NCBI GenBank assembly: GCA_030374805.1 | Contig: JARGSG010000079.1 | Location: 124,001 to 188,000, forward strand | Length of the DNA: 64,000 bases | Direction: 5' to 3' | Origin: Gracilaria gracilis | Lineage: Eukaryota; Rhodophyta; Florideophyceae; Gracilariales; Gracilariaceae | Part shown: positions 42,418-53,991 of the stretch, one piece after another | How positions within the stretch are numbered: position 1 is the stretch's first letter | Layout: every line of letters begins with the position of its first letter | Translations under genes and position numbers: made by a program | Notes under the pieces: generated by a model | The model's database searches: none | What the model was told of the DNA's origin: nothing | The model's input: the letters and a program-made list of their open reading frames with translations, nothing else

Positions 42418-43148
42418 AATCAATACTAGTCAAGGATTGCATTTGACTTCTGATGTTGTTTTACACGCGCTCTACCGACGTGCGTTGAACTATCGCTTGG
42501 ATGTCGAAACCGCTGGCGAGCTATGCCATCTAATTTCACTAGGTTTTGGACGCCAGTCATTATTCGAACATCTTTGCATGACGCTTCATCTTATTTGTAA
42601 GCTTGTCGTCGTCGTGCGGCCGTTGGCTCGCCTCATGTTTCCATTTCAGGGATCACGGAAGCTGTGGATGTTAACACATCGCGCAATGTTATGTAGTTCG
42701 TTCTCTGGCTGTAGAGAAGAACCTCTTCGAGTTTCATCGACCCTGCTTGAGGTCTGATAACTAATGAATTGAAAGAATCTATAAGTCTAGATTCTACGAG
42801 CTCGTGTGTGGCACGAGTTACTGTTTAAAATGAATTGCCTTTTTGATGATGTTTGACGTGGTGCACTCTATTGCAGGTATCTTTTGATGTATTCTTCAAA
42901 TATGTCCGATACTTAATCGTTCAGAAGAGGACATTTGTAGCCTTCCAGAGAGATAAAGATCCATAAAATTAGTTATCGCTCGGATGCGAGGTTTTGCAGA
43001 GGCTATTTGCGGGCGAATATCAATATTCGCCTGCAATAACCTGGTATTTTATCTAATTGTGTCGGGCCATAGCCAAATAGCAGGGTAGGCCGCATATATC
43101 GCACGAAAAAGGAAGATTGGTAGCAGATTTGTACACGTGCGATCCTCG
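42418..43148. other. No gene seen; one hairpin
   Basis: Contains a short open frame (42437-42757, no motif; perhaps the tail of the pogo element) and a 14-bp hairpin at 43007-43036 (TTGCGGGCGAATAT, CA loop, ATATTCGCCTGCAA, one mismatch). Confidence 0.4.
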
Positions 43149-43290
43149 CCACCAAGCGAAAAGCGTGTTATCGCATGGCAGCTCGTGGAAATTTCTGGTC
43201 CCTCGCGGCGGTTATTTCCTTTGGTTTCACCTTCGGGAAAATTACTCTCCCTTGGGATCAAAATTTCCCTCGTAGCCCATGCGATAACCC
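43149..43290 (-). repeat. Foldback repeat (MITE-like), uninterrupted copy
   Basis: Ends GTGTTATCGCATGGCAGCTC and GTAGCCCATGCGATAACCC form an imperfect inverted repeat. The reverse complement matches 56764-56894 and then 59792-59802, the two sides of the Harbinger insertion, so this copy shows the empty site. The shared part extends past the foldback into CCACCAAGCGA. No ORF. Confidence 0.85.
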
Positions 43291-43544
43291 AGGAAGATAT
43301 GTTCAATGACATTAGAGGATTAATGATCGCCAAACAAAAATTACAAATTAGAAGGAGAACAGGTATAATTTATCAACCGGGGCAAGCCAAGTAAATGCGG
43401 ACCGAGGCCATTATATATGTCCCGAGCGAAGCGACGCCCGATATATAGTGCCGAGATGCGCAATTTTCGGGCGAGCGGTTGATAACTTGCTTGTCACTCT
43501 GGTCTTCCAGCCAGTCTAAATTGTGCACTTGATCATCTAACTCT

Positions 43545-43598
43545 GCATACGAAGCAAGCGTGGCATACGAAGCAAGCGTGGCATACGAAGCGAGCGCG
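43545..43598. repeat. 18-bp tandem repeat, three copies
   Basis: GCATACGAAGCAAGCGTG twice, then GCATACGAAGCGAGCGCG. The minus-strand ORF across it reads LASYAT repeated, but I see no reason to call that a gene. Confidence 0.9.
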
Positions 43599-43889
43599 AC
43601 TACCACACTCACTTCAATGCTCGAATTCGTCCTACAGAACGTGTGAAGAGGCCCAACCGCCACTGCCCCAACATCCATCTGCGATCGCATAACGCACATC
43701 TTCATCCATTTTTCTCTCGCAAACATCACCTCCGCTTTCAGCCTAATACCGTTATCCGGGCTCATCTCCACCCCAGCATCGTCTCTATACCTCTTTGGAC
43801 GCCTCATCAGCTGCGACATCCTCGCTACCTCGGCCGTTAATTCGACACAGACCGCGCCTCCGCACTTGGATCCTCCTTAGTCCAGGCTT

Positions 43890-43931
43890 TTGTCGGCAGC
43901 AATGTGCAACTTGTCGGCAGCAATATGCAAC
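43890..43931. repeat. 21-bp tandem duplication
   Basis: TTGTCGGCAGCAATGTGCAA(C) repeated once with one change (AATATGCAAC). Confidence 0.9.
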
Positions 43932-43939
43932 GGGGTGAT

Positions 43940-45979
43940 TCGAATGGGGTGTGGTTAAAAACGTATTTTTTGGCCACACACGACATTGTACAGACATTGG
44001 AAGGAAAATATCAACTGGCGCTGCTTTTCATAACACGTTAACCCGAAACAGGGAAGAGCGGTAAATCGCACATCCAAAGCTTGTACTCAACGTTAAAAAT
44101 TAGGACGTAATCTAGGTCTACAGTTCTAAATCTAGACTAGTTCGGAAAAGCACTTTTACATTGCTGGTGCGTTGTTCCACCTATTACCATGGCTCTCTTT
44201 CAGACACACAGCAACATGTTCCGCAGAATTATCGACATCTTACGATGTCTACGGTACGGGTTTCAACGAAAAAAAACCTCCGTGGCTCGTTGAGCTTCCA
44301 CTCTCTATTAGTGAACAAAGCATATTTTAGTAGAGTGACCGACGTAGTAAAAGGTTATCTACAACTCGAGAAATAAAGCTTAATGGTTTCCAGAAGTACG
44401 CCGACGTAAACACCGCTATATATCGCAGATATCGCTATTTTTCGCAATGTACATCGCCATTTTTACCTACTTTCTAAGCTCAAAAACTAGTAAATCCAGA
44501 CTACTCCGCTTTCTATCTTTTAGATAATCCGAAATATGCAACATAATCTGGGTCCACTACCGTTTGGTCCATGTAGTGAGCAGACGAATTTCAAGATAAC
44601 TTGCAACATGTTGCATCTACCGTGCCTCATGTCGAAGATGCCATGGTCGACATGTGTGACTTTCAACGAAAGAAATGAAAGTAGCTACTGTATACTTCGA
44701 CTTCTGAAGCTTACAGTGTATTTTGTACGGAGCTGTCACTTTTGGTGACATACGCGTTACAGGTACAGTAGAAAATTTAGTTCGAAAATGTTTGATTTAC
44801 CGCTCTTTCCAGTGTAAAAATGGCTCCGGCGCGGCACCAACTAGCACTGCAGCACCTATACCGACGTGTTTGTCGCCGTTACCAGCCTTGCCCGCTTGTA
44901 AACCACTAAAACGCCATTATCAAGCCGCCGTGCTTACGTCCATGGGGCCACAGTCTATCAAATGAAATCCAAATGTTTAATTAGTTTTGATGATTAGACT
45001 GCCTAATGCTTGATTGGGTATGGTTTTTGAATCGACAGTCTAACTATGTACTGACTTTTTCAAGAAAAAACTCGGAGTTTCAAGGGGTTTGAAGACGTAG
45101 AATGATTAAGTCGCTGGGAGTTATGACAAGTTTTGAGTTTCAGCTGTATCCTTCGGTGCTCAACGACGACTAATGTGGAGAGCATTTTGGATTACTAACT
45201 ATCGATGTATGAAATTACATCCGTATGGTGCATGAGGGAAACCTCGGATAAGTATTGAAGAACTACAATGCTGGAATTGTCGTGAAGAAGAACTACAATG
45301 ATGAACTTGTCGTGAAGAAGACCGTCTAAATTATTTTTGGAGGTTGACGTCAGCCTGCCAGACAGCTATGCACAGTCATGGAACAATATCAACTACGGCT
45401 TGGACGCCGGGAACATTGGACCTGGATCTAGGCGTCAGCGAATCACGAAATGGACCGCTTGCTTGAACTGTCTGTGATCTTTTAACACTGTCTTTGATAT
45501 TGTGAAACGAGTAGAGCAAAGCCATTCTTGTGAATAAAATTTTGAGGACTGCTCGAGGTTATTTGGTATGCCCCCAGTCCATAACATCAGATACTGGTTC
45601 AGGACCTGAGTGACAATAAGTATTTTAGAACGTTTGTTTGCAGTGCATTGAATGAAGATATTCTTTAAAAGTTGTGATATAGCTATGACACTGGAGAGGC
45701 GGTTTGCGCTGTATCAGAGTCACGTGCAGCGTTCGATAAGCGATTAATATCCACCCAATCGTGGATAACGGGTCACTCGTTTGTCGATATAACTCATTAT
45801 TGCTCGCCCCAAGGCTGTTGCCGAGCGACAGATCTTTACGGTTTTGGAGAAAGGGATTGCGATAGCTTTGGAAGCATGCCGCTTGAAGCTCAGAAGAATT
45901 AAGCTCCTGCAGTATGATCCAGAAGACACATACTGTTCCCATTCCCGTAAGCTTGAGCGCGGTAGAGTGTACGAAGATC
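43940..45979. other. No recognisable gene; 30-bp tandem duplication
   Basis: Short ORFs without motifs. A 30-bp unit starting GAAGAACTACAATG and ending TTGTCGTGAA occurs twice (45257-45286, 45287-45316). The part from about 45600 may be the decayed 3' end of the retroelement at 45980-49582. Confidence 0.4.
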
Positions 45980-46651
45980 TTATGCGCGTTCGACGCGTTT
46001 CTGGACAGGTCTAGAGGGTTTGTCGGCAGCGTTCAGAGCTGAGCAAATGTGCAGATACGCTGGTCGAATTAGCGCAGCGAGTGCGATGGTGGCCACTCTT
46101 CGACATCTGAGTAAGATGGGAATAGACGAAGAAAGTCCTTTGCCAAACGCCCCAAGAGTCACCATAAAATCGGTAAGCATAATTAAACGGCACTTCTTTA
46201 TACCTTGATTGATAATCCAATTCAATGCCATAACAAAAGTAGCTGCTTCAAGCCCGTCAATATGTTCTTCTTTTTTTCATTTATGAACGAATGCCAACTT
46301 CTAATCGATCGATTTGTACAGACTCTCAACAGAAGATCTGAATGAATCATAGAATACCGTGGCTCTTTGCCTCTTGTTTTCGAACCGTTGTGAGATATTC
46401 CAAAGCATTTCGCACTTTTCTATAGGCAGAGTGGCAAACATTACTGCGCCTGCAGATTTTGAAGCGTCGAAAGTGATAACCGTAGTGCTGATTGCTAATG
46501 ATGGAAAAACTGTAGCCAACGGTATGATGCTGGGTAGTACGATTATCTCTCTCTTGGCAGAAGCGCACAGTAAGACTCGTGAGGTATGCGGAATGGCTTC
46601 GACACGGAAAAAAGAATTAAGGGCTGAAAGAGTAGGACCGTTTAGAAGCAC
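45980..46651 (-). pseudogene. RNase H region of retroelement 3
   Basis: Two adjacent frames. 46651-46301 contains VITFDASKSAGAVMFA, the first RNase H Asp. 46231-45980 contains IMLTDFMVTLGAFGKGLSSSIPILLRC and ends LNAADKPSRP. Together they are the start and end of a retroelement RNase H with a stop between them. Confidence 0.65.
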
Positions 46652-46659
46652 TGGCCATA

Positions 46660-48131
46660 TTAGCTTGCCAATGATAGACTGTAGCTCGGTATAATCAATT
46701 TCGGTGGCCGAAGATATTGAGCCAAGAGGGGTTGAAGGTTTTCCATCTTTGACGTTTCGGTGTATATTCTGTTGTCCTTAAGATCCCAAACGCATCCGAT
46801 GAAGGGAAGATGATCTGTAACCACCGAATTGAAAGAAGAAGACTTATTCAATTTCACGGGTAGTTTTGCTGCTGCAAATAGGGTCCGCATGGTTCTGTAA
46901 GTAGTAGTAGAGAAGCTGAAGGCCACCCGTTCACAACAACGCTGATATCATCGATGATGTAGAGAAGTAAGGCATCAGATTTAGCCCGAAAAAGAGGTGC
47001 GTTTTCCTCAAGAAAGGAAAATAATCGCGACATACGTGAAGGTGATAAGCATAATTGCCGAAAGATATTAAAACTTTCACTCAGCAGGGCTGCAGCAAAT
47101 GTGGGACTGACCTATACAGACAACTTAAACCCCATGAGAATTGTTGTTTGGCAGGGTCGAAGTATGGAATTTGGTCTTATTTGCTCCCCGTAAAGACGGA
47201 GTAAATATATAGATAGTCTTCGGGGAAGCTCGCTCATTCTGACTTTTGGGGGTGGAAAGAGTTTTGCGACAGATTGGGGAAGCACAATATTGTAGAACAT
47301 GTCGGCCACATCAAAATAGAAAGCTGAATGGGAGCCAGAGTTTGCTTTGATCGCTTCAAAGAGGCCTGGGTTGGGTAAAGATGTGTATGGCGGATCAGGA
47401 AGGAGGTGGTTTTGTATTCGTGGCCACGAGATGAGGCGATCTTGATCCGTTGACTTGGTGACGGCAAAGAGGGTTAGTTGGATGGCATCCGCAAGGCGGG
47501 AATAGGACTCTTCTCCCTTCGACTCCAGGGACCATGAAACGATACCAGAGACGTGTAGCCGTCCCAGAAGAGTGACATAGTTTTGTAGATTGGCGTAAGT
47601 GACTGGCTTAGGTAGTGTGTTCCTGTATTTCTCAACGTTTGCGGATCCGAAGAGCTTTTTATTCAGCGTAGACTCTGAGACAGAGGTTGTAGAGTCGTTG
47701 AAGAGGTTTTGAATGTTGGGAGAAAGTCTCGAGATCCATTGAGAGGAGTGGGAAGTGTATGGTCGGTCTCGTGCTCGCGTTAGTGATATTTGGACAGAAT
47801 TTATCCACTTGATCATATTTCGAGGAAAAGATTGTGAAGCGTCTCTGGAAATGACGCGGATACTATCCTCTGCGCTTTCTGTACTTCCAGGTGGATAGGT
47901 ATAGACCGAAGGTTCTTGAAATCGATGTGAAATCGATTTCTCGGAAAGGACACTCATAGAGTCGAATACAATTTTTTGTGTGGAAGACTGAGCCCGAGAG
48001 GCTGGGTGGTTGACCCTTGAACGACATTGGTTTGATTCAGGGCCCTGATAGAGCTGATTTAAAGCGCAAAGGGCTGAGTTGCAAATAAGCGCAAGGAAAC
48101 AGACAAAAGAAATAGTGGGGATAGGAGACAA
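46660..48131 (-). pseudogene. Reverse transcriptase of retroelement 3
   Basis: 48131-47112 (339 codons) starts with a hydrophobic stretch, continues through a long N-terminal region, and reaches RT motif A as FYFDVADMFYNIVLP, then MGFKLSV before a TAG at the motif B position (VSPTFAAAL follows in frame). Motif C is LLLYIIDDISVV near 46965, where one extra residue or a local shift alters YxDD. 46926-46660 holds the RT thumb-like GCVWDLKDNRIYTETSKMENL. Confidence 0.7.
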
Positions 48132-48157
48132 CGGACTATAGGTGCGTCTCGGTCTCT

Positions 48158-48559
48158 TCAGTTTCGAGATGAATTCATGTTCTTCTTGGGGAAACTGTTT
48201 CTGTTTGATCTCTTCTGTCGTGTGGAGCGTGAGTAGCGAGGCTTGATTCGAGATTTTTGAATTGTCTTTATGGCAGAAAGACGCTTCTTTTTGAGTGCTA
48301 TTTTCTTCGTCACATATTCTTCGAGCTCTTGTGATCGAACGGTTCCTTCAGGAACTGTTTCCAGCAAGTGATGTACCTCTTCCCACGCCTCTCTTCGATC
48401 TACGTGTGCTCTAATTGACAGGTCTTTTTGAACTCTCAAGATGGCATACAGACGTCTCAGTCTCACTTCTAGCGATGGTCTCTGCTCGAGAGCTTGCTTG
48501 GGCAAGTCGTGGACTAATAGTTCCAGATTTATCATCCTTCCTATGCTTATGGCCTCCAT
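48158..48559 (-). other. Basic helical ORF of retroelement 3
   Basis: 133 codons with charged helices (RREAWEEVHHLLETVPEG ... LEEYVTKKIALKKKRLS) and a very basic C-terminus (RYSRSTRQKRSNRNSFPKK). It lies between the Gag-like ORF and the RT on the same strand. It could be a nucleic-acid binding linker. No named domain. Confidence 0.45.
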
Positions 48560-48595
48560 TTCCTGGGCTGTTGGAAGACCGCTTTGAGGCCTTTT

Positions 48596-49582
48596 TCAAT
48601 GTTGGAAATGATGTTGTAAAAAGGTCATTATGTCCGCACCATGTGAGATCAGTAGGAAGAGGATAGATGGTCCCATTAACTCGCCCAAATTGAGGCTCGA
48701 AGCCATGACACACTTTCCCGGATAGCGAGCTAGGGTGCTCCTCTGCGTATTGGCAACACCTTTGGAGACCCTTTTGGGTTTGATGACTGGTTTGGATTTC
48801 TTGGTCGGCCGGAAATCTCCCTCATCCTCGAAAAGATCTGACTCGTTTTCCAATGGATCCGCGTCATTTGACGGAAGAGAAATTATGAAAGGGTCTCCAC
48901 CAGCCGCCTGAGCGGGTGAAATACGAGCACGATTCTGACGGTTTCATTGCGGCGCGGCAGCTTCAATCGAAACGACTTGCTTTACAGCCTCCAACAGCCA
49001 GGAAATAGCAATAGATGCCATCTCAAATGAGTTTGAATCTGGAACTGATCGTGGCGAAAGATTTGGATCTACTTTCAGTGAAGATTTCATGAGCGTTAGA
49101 AGTTCTTGCGGACGATGGCGGGCTAAATTCAAAACGTGTTCTGGAGCCATTTTCATGAACGTCTCAAGATTTCGGCGATAGGTGTCGGGTTCAGACTGAT
49201 TTGCGTGTGTCATTTCCAAATCTCGAAGGCGAAAAACATCCGTTAGCAGTTGGTTCCGGGTAGGAAACGGGCCGAAGGTTGTCCTGATTTCCTGAAGAGT
49301 GCTTTGAGAGATATCCTTGAGCTGTGCGACATTAAATTGCTTGATAAAGTAAACAGGCCCTTTGGATCGAAGAGATCCATACGCAGGAAGAACTGCCTGG
49401 GCTGTAAGTGGGGCTGGGGAATATTCACAAATTTGAATGGCTCCTGTGGGAAACTGTGGAGACGGGTCAGCGTTGGAAAAAGGAATGGTCGACGGTACCG
49501 TGCCTGGGATGACCGTATTGTGCTGTTGTGAAGACGGACCGGGGCCTGGAGTATGGGTACCCTGTGGAGTCATTTTTCTCAT
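48596..49582 (-). pseudogene. Gag-like ORF of retroelement 3
   Basis: 49582-48944 is open for 212 codons: a Pro/Gly/Thr-rich start (THTPGPGPSSQQHNTVIPG) and a helical domain (RNQLLTDVFRLRDLEM ... NLETFMKMAPEHVLNLARHRPQ). After one stop the same region continues to 48596, with an acidic patch and a basic patch (ESDLFEDEGDFRPTKKSKP). By position and composition it is a Gag. No zinc knuckle is seen. Confidence 0.5.
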
Positions 49583-49688
49583 GAAGATACGAAAAAGGAG
49601 ATGAATTGCGTCGGGTTCAAAAGAGATGAAGGAGTAAAAACTGCTGGCGAGAGCACAGGCTGTGGATGTAGAGCAGAGGGGAGAGAGA

Positions 49689-50539
49689 TGTAGAGCAATT
49701 GCTCTTGGCAGGGACTGAGGGGGATGCCACTCATATATCCGTTGTTATTTTCGCCTGAACTTTCTACTATTATGAAGTCTATTTGCCTATTTGGCCCGAG
49801 TTAGGGATCCGCCTATGAAGGGTATGATTAGCGTGACACGTGTGTGCCCGCGCCCGATTACCGGATGCGCCGTTGCAAGAGTGCCACGGAATTACACGTG
49901 GGTAGTGTTGGCCGGCATGCCGGGTACTTAGATATTTTAGTTGATATTTTTCAGCCGTATATAAGTGGCGGCACTCGCCTCCACTGTACGGGAAGTAAAC
50001 CTCAACGAGGCCTTGGCTCTAGCTGGAGTTCCGCTTGGGCACGGTCTTCTGCCCCATTCCCGGGGAACACCGCCGCTTATCCGGACAAGTTATCCACCTC
50101 CGTCACTGAGAAGCACTGATCCGTCGTTACGGTCTTTTACTTATCATTCTTTCGTACACTCTTTCTGTTTTCCCTTCTTACGGCTTCGTTACACTTCGCC
50201 CTGTTGTACAGGTTTGCCCTTTTTGTTTCAGAATTATTCCCCGCTCTCACGAGTCTTTGCTCCGCAGTGCGGCTCGTTTTGCTACCTTCTACCTCGCCCC
50301 TTTTGCTACAAGATACGCCACACCCAGTGGATCCCATCCTTTTGGCACCCCAATTGCCACCCTCAACCTTCGTCTGTAAGTCAGGAAGAGGCCGCCCGGA
50401 GTTACGCCCGGCACGTGTCGGCCTCATCGGAGGGTTCTGTCACTGCTCTGCCCCAATAGGGAGCAAGGCTGAACACCTTGTGTGCGTAGCCACTGGCGCG
50501 GTTTGTGTTCTTTCTTTCCGTTCCCGGCTTTGCCCCACA
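49689..50539 (+). repeat. Solo LTR related to element 1
   Basis: Starts TGTAGAGC and ends CCCCACA, with AGAGA on both sides (49684-49688 and 50540-50544). A TATATAAG box lies near 49961. The middle resembles the LTR of element 1 (GTGGCGGCA..., GTAAA.CTC, TTGGCTCTA) and is pyrimidine-rich downstream in the same way. No primer site or gag follows, so it is a solo LTR. The flanking GAGAGAGA makes the target duplication less certain. Confidence 0.6.
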
Positions 50540-50639
50540 AGAGAAAAGACCTTGGAAAAAGGAAGGTGTTTGAGCCTGAATGGGTCCAAGCCCTTGAATA
50601 GTGTGAAATGAGTTTCGACCTTCAGGCAAGCGCCGTGCA

Positions 50640-51668
50640 ATTTTCATGACCATTGAAGAAGGTTGGAAAAGTTTTGGGCACTGGATCGAATGCGTTCCTG
50701 TCCGCTATTAGGTATATTCATGTTCGATATACAAGAATTACCGTCATCCAGATAATACCGTACGAAATTCAGAGACTTCCAGCGACCATTTATTGCCATT
50801 TGTTCTACTAAAAGACCTTTAATGTAGTCTTCCGTCGCTTTTCCAAATCGTGTAGAGTGAGTGGTTAGCTTTGCGTGTATATATAATATTGAAAGTTGTA
50901 GTGACGGCTTCTATGCTTTTCTGGTATGTTTTGTAGCTGAGTTGTGGGGTTAGCCTTTCTGCATGAAACCAAGAAGTCAACGATCTCAAAATCTGTGATT
51001 TGTACGAACTGCATTCTACCAGTCTTACGAGAGGTTTTGGCATATACAGTGTTCACTCCCTCCGTTTGAGGTCCGTAACTAGAGAGTTGCACATCGCCAT
51101 GGAGGGCCACATGTTTCCAGGCAACCCCTCTAGCTTCCGAATCTCTATAGTAAGCCAAAGGCCAGTAGCAGTACTGCAGCACACTTAATTGATCCATTTG
51201 TTATCATGTGGAATGCAAAAGCGAAGAAAGTTTTTCTGGTCAACGGAGCAGAACATGAAGAAGGGCGGGCATGTTTCCAGCCTGCGATTCTTTTCGAGAT
51301 AGTCCCAGATTATGTTTCAGAGATGGAAACATCAACAGTATTATTCAGAGTAGATTCGACATTTTTTGTCTAACTCTAGCTTTGGGATTTGAAATATACT
51401 TTCGTTGTAGGTAACTTGCCAGACGTTGGTCAATTGACAAACAGTCAGTCTAGCGGCAAAAATCAGATTCCGTGAATAATGACAATGAAATCGAGTACTT
51501 CCGCTGTGTCGCAATTTTAATGGTAAGATCAATAAGAGGGTTTTACTCAAAGAAAACATTGGGTGGAACAAGAAAGTTAAAATCTGAAAAGAATTCAACA
51601 AACGGTGCTTTGGCTAGAGATAAAAGCGTTATATGAGATTTTGGGCCGGCAAACGGATCGGAAGATGG
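50640..51668 (-). other. Unrecognised minus reading frames
   Basis: 51197-50865 is open for 110 codons (starts MDQLSVLQYCYWPLAYYRD). A neighbouring frame from about 50890 down to 50670 reads RFGKATEDYIKGLLVEQMAI, which looks protein-like. They may be parts of one decayed gene. No family is recognised. 51341-51601 (minus) is a further 86-codon ORF without a motif. Confidence 0.35.
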
Positions 51669-51670
51669 TA

Positions 51671-53679
51671 CAGGGAGGGGGGGTCGCGCAATAGTGCCAT
51701 GATGAGTAGTGCCGCCCCGCGTATAGTGCTATCCAAAATAGCGTGGCACAAAATTCACGCAAAAATTGAAGTTCTCTCGAGGTCAGCATGATCTGCCCAG
51801 AGAAGAACCAATACGGTCACGGCGAAGATCAGAGGAGACCTTTACCCCACACCATGACCGTTGCAAGACCTCGTTCCAATGCTCATCGCAGTCGGTTGAC
51901 CATCATACAACAACTCGAAGCCGCAAGGCTTCTCAAAACAGACAGCACCGCTGTGGTTGTCATGAGAAAGTTCAATGTAAGCAGAAGCACTGTGACCAAC
52001 ATTAAGCTCAAAGCAGCAACAGTACTAGAACGAGCAAACTCCGAGTTGTTTTCGCGGGAGAAAAAGACTTTACGCACCTCGGTCTTCCCAACACTCGAGT
52101 GGAATCTAATGCAATTTATCACGTTTGCTAGGTCTTGCAAAATAACCGTCACGCAAAGCGTTATACGGGCTAAAGCAGTTATGATTCGTGACGAATCGGT
52201 GCAGTCGGTCGAAGATGAGCTGGAACTATTGAAGCTTGAGAATATTTGTGCGTCCAAATGTTGGACGGATAGGTTTATTAAGAGACATGCTCTGCGTTCC
52301 GGGTCACTCTCTGGGTAGGCAGGAAGTGATGCAGCGCAGGTGGTGGAGCAAGATATTGCAAACTACGAGAACGACTTTGCGAGTATGATGCAGATTGTAT
52401 ATTAAATGTTGATGAAACAGAATTGTTCTTCAAGCTGCTTCCGCGTCGCACGTACACTGTCGGAGGTGAATATAAGAATACTATCCGTGGAACCAAGGCC
52501 ATGAAGGCAAAAGACAGGGTCACGGCATATGTTTGTTCGAATGCTGATGGTGCGAAGAAATCATCCATGGCTATCATCGGTAAGTCAAAGAACACGCGTT
52601 GTCTCCGGCTCGGAAACCCACCCGTTCCCTACTTCAGTCAAAATATTTCTTGGTCGGATGCGTGTACGTTTGGTCTATAGTTCTGGGACTTTTTTCTACC
52701 TTTTATAAGGTAGTTCACCTGTAGACCTTGCGCACTACTCATGGACAGTTGTGGGCCTCACGGGACAGATCTTCAAGATAGTAAAGAGCAAGTGACCATC
52801 GTAACACTTCCACGCAATTGCACATAATTGCACCAGCCTAAAGATATGGGAATCATTGCTGCATGGAAAGTTCTGTACAGAAGTATGATTCTTCGGGAAA
52901 TTGTGAAAAACCTTGAAAAGCGGCAGACTCGGAGAGATAGCTGTGCGGCATTGAAGGCGGGTACGAAAGAAATCGAAGAAAGATTTGACTCCCATATGCT
53001 TGATGTAGCACAGTTGGTTTATCGGAACTGGGAACAGGTTTCAAAGGCTACAATTACTTGTTGCTGGGTTAAGGCAAATATTCTACCTGTGTTTATTGCG
53101 GCTGATATTTCTGCTGTGGAAGGAAAAATGGATTCGTTCGTAAACAACCACGATGTGATGCAGATGAAAAAATGGCTTGAAAAGTATTTTCTTGAAGTTG
53201 ATAGACTAGATCTTTTTAGGTCAGTTTCAAGAGACAACTCCCGTGAATGATGTTTGGCGCTGAGTTTGTATTGAAGAAGATAAAGATATAAAAGAGGCAA
53301 TCGTAAACGACAAACTGCATCTTTACAAGCAGGTTAGTGTTCTTGCAGAGGAAAAAGAAAATGACGGGTAAAGTTCTGAAGATGAAGACAATCTCCCTGT
53401 TTTCTTGCCTTCCGAGTCACATCTGCGTGCTACGTTTGCTGAAGTTGAGCAAATTGTAATGGACAGAAATATATCGGACGCAGTTTACTTTCTGAGAAAA
53501 GGAAAGCGCGCTTTGCTGGACGCAAAACGCAAGGAATGTAGTGGCAGTATGCGGCGGCTTTTGATAACCGAGATTTTGTAAAACTTTCTGATGGTCAGCG
53601 TTTCTGACCAATGCCACTTTCTCAATAGTGCCACTTTGAGAGGGATGTACAAGGGTGGCACTATAGGGAGAGCCCCCTG
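51671..53679 (+). mobile_element. pogo-type DNA transposon with TA duplications
   Basis: 2009 bp. TA on both sides (51669-51670, 53680-53681). Ends begin CAGGGAGG on the left and finish CCCCCTG on the right. Subterminal copies of CAATAGTGCCA / TGGCACTAT recur near both ends, in inverted orientation. It carries a decayed CENP-B/pogo transposase. The TIRs, TA duplication and transposase type agree. Confidence 0.9.
51788..53580 (+). pseudogene. pogo/Tigger-type transposase, broken
   Basis: N-terminus (51788-52318): psq-like helix-turn-helix LTIIQQLEAARLL ... VVVMRKFNVSRSTVTNI, then the second CENP-B helix-turn-helix up to WTDRFIKRHALRSGSLSG, where a TAG (52316-52318) falls. After that: ILNVDETELFFKLLPRR (first Asp, ~52405), LLMDSCGPHG (second Asp, ~52738), and PKDMGIIAAWKVLYRS (third Asp, ~52838), then 52828-53250 helices and a C-terminal acidic/basic tail to about 53580. 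At least five stops or shifts occur. Not related closely to the pogo proteins at 18505 and 41303, which lack this CENP-B arrangement. Confidence 0.85.
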
Positions 53680-53681
53680 TA

Positions 53682-53991
53682 CTTGGCATAAATTTGAAAG
53701 CAATAGAGCGAGGCAGGTAGAGCTCCGATTTTGGTGAAAAGAACGCCAAAAACATTGTGCAGAGATACTCACCAAGATTGATTCTTGCAAATTCATTGGT
53801 CTTACAAAACGGCGAAGAACAAAGAGTTTTGAGATCGTTGAGTAAAACGTGTTACAAAATGGCGAAGAACAAAGAGTTCTGAGATCGTTGATCAACAGAA
53901 TAACCAAAGTAGAGATCGTTGGTCGACAGACCAACTGATGAAGATCGCCCAAGCTGATTTCAGCATTGGCCAGGTCATGATGTAGCACTAC
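53682..53991. repeat. 50-bp period tandem duplication
   Basis: Between the pogo and hAT elements. TTACAAAACGGCGAAGAACA... (53802-53841) recurs at 53852-53891 with two changes; GAGATCGTTG recurs again further on. No gene. Confidence 0.8.

Larger units (their letters stand above)
45980..49582 (-). mobile_element. Retroelement 3: RT/RNase H element, minus strand
   Basis: Four or five minus-strand reading frames in the order Gag-like, basic linker, RT, RNase H. No integrase, chromodomain or LTR pair was found. The RNase H end with a KGLSSS motif and a C-terminal ALNAADKPSR is a form seen in DIRS-group and related retroelements, so it may be another tyrosine-recombinase element that lost its recombinase. 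The class is tentative. Stops and frameshifts between the frames show it is defective. Confidence 0.65.

Noticed and set aside
43545-43931. Short tandem repeats considered as a CRISPR-like array
   Set aside because: Units are adjacent without spacers and number only two or three.
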